From the NCBI RefSeq assembly GCF_009792895.1, contig NZ_WSSC01000003.1:186001-250000 (forward strand): a DNA stretch of 64,000 bases, written 5' to 3'. The stretch is from Pigmentibacter ruber (GTDB taxonomy: Bacteria > Bdellovibrionota_B > Oligoflexia > Silvanigrellales > Silvanigrellaceae). The number at the start of each line of letters is the position of its first letter. Position 1 is the stretch's first letter. The notes under the pieces were generated by a model. It worked only from the letters and a program-made list of their open reading frames with translations. It was not told the DNA's origin and did not search any database. This document shows positions 1 through 7,500 of the stretch, piece by piece. A program made the position numbers and the translations under genes.

Positions 1-759
1 GAAGAATCACATTATGATCAATTTGCTCCAGGATTTAAATGGATGAATCAAGAAAAAATTAAACCTAACTCTTTTGGATTAGATTTGGGAATTGATCATG
101 TTACTTGCAATGGACGCTCAATGCATGCAATTACTGAATTTTATCGCCATTGTTTAGGTTTTGAACAGTATTGGGGTATAGAATTTCATACTACCCATCA
201 CAAGCCAGATTTAGGTACAGGTTCTGGGTTAGAAAGTATTGTTATGTGGGATAAAGAGAGTGGTATTAAATTTGCGACAAACCAACCATTAGCCCCATAT
301 TTTAATAATTCTCAAATCCAAATATATGTTGAAGATAATAGAGGCTCCGGAATCCAACATATCGCGTTTGGCACAAAAAACATCATTGATACTGTGAGTA
401 AAATAAAAAATAAAGGGGCCGTTTTTTTAGAAGCTTCTGATAAATATTACGAGCAACTTCCAGCAAGAATGTCTGCCATGAAACTCGATAAAATAAAGGA
501 ACCATTTAATATTATTAAAGAAAATAACATTTTACTTGATGGATCTAACGGTAAGTATTTATTACAAATTTTTATGAAAGAACAATCGATTCAATTGCAG
601 AAAAAAGAAGCTGGACCTTTCTTCTATGAAATAATTCAAAGAGAAGGGGATGAAAGCTTTGGAGAAGGAAACTTTAAAGCTCTGTTTGATAGTATTGAAA
701 AACAACAAGTATCTGAAAATAGACAGGAAATGAGGGAAAGAGTGGATTCTCTCTGCTAA
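1..759 (+). CDS. hpd: 4-hydroxyphenylpyruvate dioxygenase, 3' part (cut by window start)
   Basis: This Fe(II) dioxygenase converts 4-hydroxyphenylpyruvate to homogentisate in tyrosine catabolism. The reading frame is open from base 1, so the gene starts outside the window; the ATG at 43 is internal. About 252 residues are visible, which is the C-terminal vicinal-oxygen-chelate half of a protein normally near 350-380 residues. The three metal ligands expected in the family are visible: His in IDHVTCNG, His in GIQHIAFGT and Glu in GPFFYEIIQR. The family motifs YEQLPARM, LLDGSNGKYLLQIF and the GEGNFKALFDSIE tail are also present. No other tyrosine-degradation gene is adjacent. Identification is by family motifs and is firm. 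Confidence 0.95.
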   Translation, partial: EESHYDQFAPGFKWMNQEKIKPNSFGLDLGIDHVTCNGRSMHAITEFYRHCLGFEQYWGIEFHTTHHKPDLGTGSGLESIVMWDKESGIKFATNQPLAPYFNNSQIQIYVEDNRGSGIQHIAFGTKNIIDTVSKIKNKGAVFLEASDKYYEQLPARMSAMKLDKIKEPFNIIKENNILLDGSNGKYLLQIFMKEQSIQLQKKEAGPFFYEIIQREGDESFGEGNFKALFDSIEKQQVSENRQEMRERVDSLC

Positions 760-825
760 CAGTAAATTTTTTAAAAAGCGCTTGCGTAGCTTCTACACAA
801 ATGTTACAGGTCACCTTCTGTATTA

Positions 826-844
826 GAGAAGTTTCATTCTTCTC
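826..844 (+). promoter_or_regulatory. Short hairpin in the leader of the small basic gene
   Basis: GAGAAG (826-831) and CTTCTC (839-844) form a 6-bp stem with a 7-base loop, ending 6 bases before the AATGAGGAG ribosome-binding region of the gene at 866. A possible promoter lies just upstream (TTGCGT at 782-787, 17-bp spacer, TACAGG at 805-810). There is no T-run, so it is not an intrinsic terminator. A role in translation or stability is inference only. Confidence 0.3.
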
Positions 845-865
845 AAACTAAATGAGGAGTTTAAA

Positions 866-997
866 ATGGGTAAGAAAGATAATCGTCGTACGTTTAAAAT
901 GAAAAGAAAAAAAGCTCAAGCTGCTAAAAAAGCACGTGTAAGAGCTAAAATAGTAGCAGGTAAAGCTGCTTCTAAAAAGACTGGTTTAAAGAAGTAA
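866..997 (+). CDS. Small lysine-rich basic protein, 43 residues
   Basis: A 43-codon frame preceded by a strong ribosome-binding site (AATGAGGAG, 6 bases before the ATG). The product is about half Lys, Arg and Ala, starts MGKKDNRRTF and ends SKKTGLKK, with no hydrophobic segment. Such composition fits an RNA- or ribosome-binding peptide; the first residues faintly recall the small ribosomal protein bTHX (MGKGDRRT), but the rest does not match, so I do not name it. It lies just upstream of tRNA-Ser (18 bases), and the two may be co-transcribed. The strong RBS and the composition argue that it is real although very short. Confidence 0.65.
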   Translation: MGKKDNRRTFKMKRKKAQAAKKARVRAKIVAGKAASKKTGLKK

Positions 998-1014
998 TTT
1001 CTTTATTAAAAAAC

Positions 1015-1104
1015 GGAGAGATGGCCGAGTGGCTTAAGGCGGCGGTCTTGAAAACCGTTGTAGGTGCGAGCCTACCGGGGGTTCGAATCCCTCTCTCTCC
1101 GCCA
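1015..1104 (+). tRNA. tRNA-Ser(UGA)
   Basis: A 90-nt gene with the long variable arm typical of serine tRNA. The acceptor stem GGAGAGA/TCTCTCC closes on discriminator G and an encoded CCA (1102-1104). The anticodon loop CTTGAAA places TGA at 1049-1051, and the T arm contains GGTTCGAATCC. It reads UCA and, by wobble, other UCN codons. Confidence 0.97.
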
Positions 1105-1164
1105 TTCTTCTTTCCTAATCTTCAGCAAAATGCTAGTGAATAAATCAATAGAAAAATTAAATTT

Positions 1165-1597
1165 AATAAGAATTGTTTTCAAGTTCGTTTAATTAATGGA
1201 AAATTACACGCTTGAACAAAGAAATCATTTCAGAATTAATAATAAAACAGATATTTGGAAAAAGCCATATTGACAAACGAGTTCAAAAGTTATCTGGAGA
1301 ACAAAGACAGCGTATTGCAATTGTAAGAACTATTTAAAAAACCCGCCAATAATACTTTTAAATGAAGCAATATTTGCTTTAGATAATGCGACAGAACTTA
1401 CAATCCAAAAATCATTAAAAAAGATCTTTGTTGCTAGAACTAATAGCATTGTTGCTCATCGGCTATCAACAATTAGACATGTGAATAAAATTTTTGTTTT
1501 ACAATCATGAATAATTATTGAATCAGGATATCATAATTCACTTCTATTAAAAATAAAAAATGGATCTTATGCTAAAATGTGGAATCTCCAATTATGA
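1165..1597 (+). pseudogene. Decayed ABC-exporter ATPase domain (C-terminal remnant)
   Basis: Conceptual translation across frames recovers the end of an ABC exporter nucleotide-binding domain: LINGKLH (about 1178-1200), LSGEQRQRIAIVRT (signature, about 1291-1332), then after a frameshift LKNPPIILLNEAIFALDNATE, then IVAHRLSTIRHVNKIFVLQ (H-loop), an in-frame TGA at 1508-1510, and GYHNSLL...NGSYAKMWNLQL ending at 1597. The frameshift is a lost base near 1335 and the Walker B LLDEA has become LLNEA. No Walker A half or membrane domain is present. At least three independent lesions make this a dead gene; its parent resembles an MsbA-like or type VI half-transporter. Confidence 0.88.
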
Positions 1598-2135
1598 GAA
1601 AAGAATTAATTATTCAACATTATGATAAAATTAAAATTTTTATTTTAAAAAAATGAAATAAACCTAAGATTTTAATGATTACCTTTATATTAATTAAATA
1701 TCCTTTATAATATTTTATAATATAATCAAAAATGTTTTAAATCATTTTTGATTATAAAATAAAATTCAAATTTTATATCCAAACTATGGATTGCTATTAT
1801 TTTTACTAAGCTAAAAAATTTAAAATTATAAATGTTTTTTATTATTTCATTTAGTTAATATTTTTTTATTAAAATTTAAATTTGTCAATATTTATAAAAA
1901 ATAACTTAATAAACACTTTTAAATATAAATATCTAAATTTCCTAATAAAAATTCAATAAATTTTTTAACAATTTATAATTTTTAATATTTTAATAATTTT
2001 TTTTTAAATTTTATAATTTGATTTCAATTTCAATATAATATTTATATTTTTTTAGGTTATTTAATTTAACCTAAAAAACTAATAAAATAATAATTTTTTA
2101 TTAGTTAAAACATAATTTTAAATGAAAGGATTTTA
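1598..2135. other. AT-rich non-coding stretch
   Basis: About 540 bp of extremely AT-rich DNA with no convincing frame or RNA gene. It holds the perfect inverted repeat at 1721-1756 and a second inverted repeat at 2048-2078 (TTTTTTAGGTTA / TAACCTAAAAAA, 7-base loop). The second has its T-tract before the stem and A-tract after it, so it is not a terminator in either direction. The last 30 bases hold the AAAGGA ribosome-binding site of the next gene. It probably represents further decay of the exporter locus. Confidence 0.6.
1721..1756. repeat. Perfect 14-bp inverted repeat
   Basis: TATAATCAAAAATG (1721-1734) is the exact complement of CATTTTTGATTATA (1743-1756), around an 8-base loop TTTTAAAT. 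It lies 124 bp after the exporter remnant. It could be the relic of that gene's transcription terminator, but the stem is almost pure A/T and lacks a T-run, so function is unproven. Confidence 0.45.
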
Positions 2136-2597
2136 ATGAAAAAATTAGTTTATTCCTCCCTTTTAGGCTTAGCTTTATTGAACATTCAAGCAGCAAGCGC
2201 ATTAGATGAATTCGATGTTCCTGTATCTAAAAGAACTGTTGAAGCTGTAAAGAAAAAAGCATGGGATGATGAACATGTAACTTTAGTTGGTAATATTGAA
2301 AGACATTTATATGATGATAAGTATTTATTTAAAGATAATACTGGAAGAATCTGTCTTGAAATAGATTACGATGATCATATTACAATTAATGGTAATATTA
2401 GAGTTTTTAACCCTGAAGTTCTTAACACAATTAAAAATAGAAAAGTTAGAGTAAGCGGTAAATTTGATAAAGAATTCACTTTCCAAAAAGGCTGTGAAAA
2501 AGAAAAAATAGATGTTTACTCTATTGAAATAATTGGAGCCAATTCTGCTCCTGCAGCTGATGTAAATGCTAAAGCAGCGCAAGACATAAATTACTAA
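2136..2597 (+). CDS. Periplasmic OB-fold protein, YgiW/YdeI (BOF) family
   Basis: A 153-residue exported protein. Residues 1-22 form a Sec signal peptide ending at a probable AxA site (ASA before LDEF). The rest matches the bacterial OB-fold (BOF) family: VTLVGNIERHLYDDKYLFKDNTG, ICLEIDYDD and, near the end, VRVSGKFDKEF. Family members such as E. coli YgiW are periplasmic stress-tolerance proteins thought to bind small cationic ligands; the ligand here is unknown. The ribosome-binding site AAAGGA precedes the ATG by 7 bases. A hairpin follows the stop codon. Confidence 0.85.
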   Translation: MKKLVYSSLLGLALLNIQAASALDEFDVPVSKRTVEAVKKKAWDDEHVTLVGNIERHLYDDKYLFKDNTGRICLEIDYDDHITINGNIRVFNPEVLNTIKNRKVRVSGKFDKEFTFQKGCEKEKIDVYSIEIIGANSAPAADVNAKAAQDINY

Positions 2598-2601
2598 AAA
2601 T

Positions 2602-2633
2602 GTAATATAGTAATTATTAAATTACTATATTAC
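2602..2633 (+). terminator. Hairpin after the BOF gene
   Basis: GTAATATAGTAAT (2602-2614) pairs perfectly with ATTACTATATTAC (2621-2633) around a 6-base loop, starting 5 bases after the stop codon. A wider complementary pair, AAAAATGTA (2596-2604) and TACATTTTT (2647-2655), brackets it and ends in five T residues. Position and shape suggest an intrinsic terminator, though the stem is AT-rich and the T-run is not directly adjacent. Confidence 0.5.
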
Positions 2634-2672
2634 TCAATATCTATCTTACATTTTTGCGTTTATGGATACCCT

Positions 2673-3254
2673 ATGAAATTATTACATAAATTTACATTAG
2701 TTTTAGCTCCTTTTATTTTATTTTCTTGTGGAAAAAAAGATAATAATAATAACAAAGATAATATGAAGATAACATATTCTCATTCACAATATATTGCTAA
2801 TCAAAATTACAATCTTGTCCTAAAAGGACAATTTACAGATCAATGTCAAGCAAATGTAAAATATTTTGAATTGAAAGTTAATACAAAAAATGAAATAAAC
2901 AAAATATTAAATTTTAATTTAAAAAAAGTTGATGAATGTAAATTAATAATTAATGAAGTAAATATCAATCAAAATGAAAAATTTCATAAATACTTCATAC
3001 CAGAAATTCTTGATGTTGAACTAGAAGATAGTACATCAAGTGAGAATACTAGATTGTTTGGAAATAATTCATTTCCTCACTTAGATATTGCAATAAATTA
3101 TATAAATGGCGAATGTAACATTACTGTTGATGGTAAACATGATTTTTTTAGTTCTAGGCCTCCAGTAAATAATGCGCCACAAATTCCTCATCCATGGGAA
3201 GAATGCAATCCTAATATTGAAATATGTCCTGATACTAATGGTAGATTAAATTAA
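2673..3254 (+). CDS. Putative lipoprotein, unknown function
   Basis: A 193-residue protein with a short signal peptide and a lipobox-like LFSC (Cys at about residue 19), then GKKD and an Asn/Lys-rich linker. The mature part shows no family I recognise; it has six further cysteines (for example QCQANV, DECKL, GECNIT, EECNPNIEICPD) that could form disulfides in the periplasm. It ends in a proline-rich tail. Its stop codon overlaps that of the convergent barrel gene by 4 bp. Lipoprotein assignment rests on the lipobox; function is unknown. Confidence 0.7.
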   Translation: MKLLHKFTLVLAPFILFSCGKKDNNNNKDNMKITYSHSQYIANQNYNLVLKGQFTDQCQANVKYFELKVNTKNEINKILNFNLKKVDECKLIINEVNINQNEKFHKYFIPEILDVELEDSTSSENTRLFGNNSFPHLDIAINYINGECNITVDGKHDFFSSRPPVNNAPQIPHPWEECNPNIEICPDTNGRLN

Positions 3255-4108
3255 TTAAAACTATCATATGTATATCCAAGACTTAATATAAATTCATTCA
3301 TCCATAGAGATTGCTCTGCTGTTCCTTTATAAACTGGAATATTATATAATTTAGAATAAGCTTCTTTATTACTAAATTCTAAGTAAAATGGTTTATAAAA
3401 AACATAACGTAAAGCAATTTCTATACCAATAGTCCATCCATTTAACTGCCACCATCCTTTGTTAGTTCCAACATAATTTGTTACTTCTTTTGAACCGACT
3501 TTATTATCTTGTCCTAAAATAGTATTTTCAGAGTGCGGAAGCATAATGCCTCCTCCAATTTTAACTAAAAATGCTATGCTGTTTGTTTCATTAATATCAA
3601 ATAATAATGGAATTCTTTTTACTAAATTAAGCATGACATGATTGGCACCATTATGAAGATGATATCTAAAATAACTTGTAGTTAATAATTGGGTTGAATC
3701 AACATAAGAGCCGTTTATCATCCCAGATACTCTGGCATACTGTTCATTATAGGATGAATACTTAGTATGATCATAATTGAACTCCACCCCCCAAGATCGA
3801 TCTGAATTAAAAAAGTGTCCAATTCTTAAACTATATTGTGGTTCAGAAATGTCTTTATTCCAAATACCATCAGTCCATTCCGGGAAATCTTCCGCTCTTA
3901 CGTTATGCACAACAAAGTCGTTACCTAAGGAAGGTTGAGAGACGTGAATATCACTTGGATACCAATAATCTCTGTTATATCCCCAAGAAAAATACCATTC
4001 GCCATCCCAAATACTAATGTCTTCTAAACTTTTTTTTTCATTATTTTCATTTATTCCAAAAGCAATGGAAGAGGTTAATGTAATTATAATTAATATATAT
4101 TTCAACAT
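3251..4108 (-). CDS. Putative outer-membrane beta-barrel protein
   Basis: A 285-residue protein with an N-terminal signal peptide (about residues 1-18, IAFG before INEN). The mature part alternates aromatic and polar residues and contains repeated strand-like segments such as GEWYFSWGYNRDYWYPSD, YSLRIGHFF, WGVEFNYDHTKY, GWTIGIEIALRYVFY and FILSLGYTYD near the C-terminus, as in small outer-membrane barrels. The opening WYFSWGYNR...WYPSDI block looks family-specific, but I cannot attach a function. It is transcribed convergently with the preceding lipoprotein gene. Confidence 0.65.
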   Translation of the reverse strand: MLKYILIIITLTSSIAFGINENNEKKSLEDISIWDGEWYFSWGYNRDYWYPSDIHVSQPSLGNDFVVHNVRAEDFPEWTDGIWNKDISEPQYSLRIGHFFNSDRSWGVEFNYDHTKYSSYNEQYARVSGMINGSYVDSTQLLTTSYFRYHLHNGANHVMLNLVKRIPLLFDINETNSIAFLVKIGGGIMLPHSENTILGQDNKVGSKEVTNYVGTNKGWWQLNGWTIGIEIALRYVFYKPFYLEFSNKEAYSKLYNIPVYKGTAEQSLWMNEFILSLGYTYDSFN

Positions 4109-4221
4109 AATTCATCCATAGCTAAAAAATAATATATTCTTCAGTTTAGATGATTAATGAGGTTGAAAGCAATTTTTTGGGAAGAAATTTGTTACAATTG
4201 AAAAATTTAATTTTCTTTTAC

Positions 4222-4383
4222 TTAACAGTCACCTTTTAGGGTACACATCATATTTTTCTTTCCTTTACTTGAGTATTTTAAAATTTCATTCAGTCTAAAA
4301 CCTTCATCATAAAAATAATTTGAAGCATAAATATTCATTGAATAAAAAATCATAAATACAACTAAAATTATTTTATTTTTCAT
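4222..4383 (-). CDS. Small secreted protein, 53 residues
   Basis: The start at 4383 is chosen because AAAGGAAA lies 6 bases upstream; a longer frame from 4416 has no such site. Residues 1-20 (MKNKIILVVFMIFYSMNIYA) are a clear signal peptide with cleavage before SNYF. The mature peptide is about 33 residues, basic, and has two cysteines near the end (MMCTLKGDC) that could form one disulfide. It is the first gene downstream of the RHS gene on the same strand, 155 bp away. It has no recognised family; a link to the RHS protein is only suggested by position. Confidence 0.55.
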   Translation of the reverse strand: MKNKIILVVFMIFYSMNIYASNYFYDEGFRLNEILKYSSKGKKNMMCTLKGDC

Positions 4384-4538
4384 AGTAATTTCCTTTATTA
4401 TATTAGGCCATTTCAAATAATTTTAAAGAATATATAGTTTTATTTATTTGAATTGGTTTAGCATTTATATTTAAGTTTATCTTATAAGTCAAATAAAATT
4501 AATATTAATTTTAGAAAACATCTTTATGGGTTATGGTG

Positions 4539-7500
4539 TTATTTTGCACTTTCATTATTTCTCATTTTATTTAAGTAATCCATAGTATCTCCTGGTTTCC
4601 TTAATATTGTAACTGCGGTTGAAACACCACCAGCCCCCATAGAAAGCCAAAATATTTCTGAAGATATTTTTCCATAGTAATCAGCTTTTTCTTTATTACC
4701 ATCCCGAGAATAATTTCTAGATACCTCTCCAAAACTTTTTCCACCAGCCCATGCTAAATCACTAACGTAACCTGAAATTTTTTTAACCCCTGTTAAAACT
4801 GAACTATTAACAATTGGTTTAAAGACATTGTACATTTCAGGAAGATAATTGCTCGGCAATTTTGCTTTTGCAGTTAGACTTACTACACCATCTGTTGCTG
4901 CTGTAGATCCTGCCCTTAGTGCAGCAATATCTATACCAACTCCCGTAATGGAAGCAGCCATCCCTAGTGCAAATCCAGTCCATCCCAATATATGAGCAAT
5001 GTTATCGTAATGATCTGCATCAGCTTTATTTCCAGCTTCTGCGGCATTTGCCGATTTACGTCCATAAATTTGCCCAGTCATTCCAATCGCACTTGAAGCC
5101 AAACCTGCAACAGAAGCGGCTGAAACAGCTATATCAGTTGCAGTTAAGGCGGCTGTACCAGCTATAGCGGGAGCTAAAGTAGTTCCAAGAGTCACTATCG
5201 AAAAAATGATACCTAATATTGAAAATCCTATTCCTAAACCAAAAACTATATTTGAAGAGCTTTCACCAGTTGGGTCAAATTTCATTATTGGGTTATTTTC
5301 AGCGAAAATATACCCGTTAAATCCGCCTTTGCCATAAGGAGAATTTATATCGTATTGCATAAATCTTCCTAAAGAAGGATTGTAAGCTCTGTAACCTTTT
5401 CCTAAAAATTGATATCCAGAATTTTGATCCGTGGTTTCACCATTAAAGCCAATTGTTTCAAGTTGTTTTTGATTTGATGTTGAAAGGTTTGATCTTTCCC
5501 CGTATGGCGTATATACATAATTGTCATTTAAGAGTTTTCCATTTTCAAATATTTTAATTACACTTCTTGCTTGATCTAAAAGATAAAATTGAAATTTAGA
5601 ATCTATATTTTTTCCAACTATATGGCCATTTATATGAAGGTAACTTGTAATAATACCATTTTTATTTTCATTTATTAATCTATTCCCATTAAAATAATAA
5701 AAACTTTTATTACCAGATGGATCTACTTGTGAATAAATTTCACCTAATCCATTATAATTATAGGAAGTTGAATTTCCGATTTTATCTATAAAAGTAATTA
5801 AACGCTGATAAGGTGAATATTTCATGACATTTCCATCAGCATCTTTTATCATATTTCCATCTACATCATACTCAAAATTTCCAGTATAACTTCTACTTCC
5901 AGAAATTTTTAAAGATTCTAATCTCACACCATCTTTTTTATTATATTCATAAGAAATTAAATTCTTTTCTTTATTTTGATATTTAATTTCTACAGCCTTA
6001 ATATTATTTAAAGAATCAAAAGTATATTCTTCTGAACTTATCTGATTTCCACTTTGATCTTTTGGACATAATGCCCCATCGCAATTGTAATTTGATAAAT
6101 TATTCATAAAATCATATGAATATTGCTCATTAGCATCAAATTTTTCTATATTATTACTTTTCCTCACTCTTGAGGAAATATTTAGATTTATTGTATACTG
6201 ATAGTCATAACTTAAAATTAACTCATTTGAATTAGAATACTTCATATTACTTAATAAAGACATAGAATTATATGTATAATCAATTTGAATATTATTAGCC
6301 ATTATTTTTGTTTTTAGTCTTCCAAAATTATCATAGTAAAATTCTTCGTTTTCTGAATATCCATTAGAGCTAATAAATTCTGCTTTATTTAACTTATTAG
6401 ATAATGAATCATAGTAATAATTTGAAACTAAGCCATTTATATCTTTTATGCTTAATAATAGACCTGTTTGACTATATTTATAAGAAATATTTTTATTATT
6501 GCTATAATTAACTTGTTTTAATTTTCCGTCCAAATAATAAGAATAGTTTGTTTCCCCATTATAGTCCTGCATTTTAATTAATTTTTGTGTATAAATATCG
6601 TATGTAAAAGTTGAATTATATTTACTTTCACTTCCAATTACTTCGGTTTTAACTACTTTATTAAAGCCATTATAAGAATACTTAATAATATTTCCTGATT
6701 TATTTGTTTTTGTAACTAAATTACCGTAAATATCATATGAATACTTTATTTCTTTATCAAATGCATCTTTCTCAGATATTAACATGCCAATAGAGTCAAA
6801 TTCTCTACTTCCTAAATTAAATACTTTTCCATCACTTGATTGAACCGATATAGCTAATACTTTATCAGTAAATAGAGGATCATAATTGTAAATTAAAGCG
6901 CGGCGATCTTTATATATTTCTTTAATTTTTTGATTAAAAGAATTGTAAATATATTGAACTGAATTTCCATTTACATCAATACTTTGAACTAAATTCCCAA
7001 AGTCATCGTATTTATTTGAGCTTGTACTAAATAATCTTCTATTTCCATCTAATATTTCGGTCTTAATAGGTTTGTAGTTATCATCTAAATATTCAACTTT
7101 TATAGGTGAATTTTCACCATTTTTAGCAATAACATAAGTTTCTCTTGTATTTAATACATCATCAATTGCAGAAACTTGAGTTTCACCTGATGGAAGAATA
7201 ATATTTTTTTCTCTACCAAAAAAATCATAATAAAATTGTTTTTTTAGGCTAGAAATATTTCCACTTAGATCATTTTCATAGATTGTTTCACTATCCTTAA
7301 ATCCTTCTTCAGAATATGTATTTGCTTTAACCAACAAAAAATTTCCTGAGGTATTTGATAAATTGAATAGTTGAATTTCTTTTCCTAAAGAGTCATATAC
7401 TGTATAGCCGCTATATCCATTAGGATTTTTGAACATTACTACAGAAGAACCATAACCTAACCCATAATTACTATCATTTAGAAAATACGAAAAATAAGTA

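Noticed and set aside
2048-2078. Inverted repeat as a terminator
   Set aside because: T residues precede and A residues follow the stem on both strands, the reverse of an intrinsic terminator.
4967-5167. Plus-strand frame rich in Gln and Leu
   Set aside because: It is a shadow of the low-complexity Ala/Gly tail of the RHS gene.
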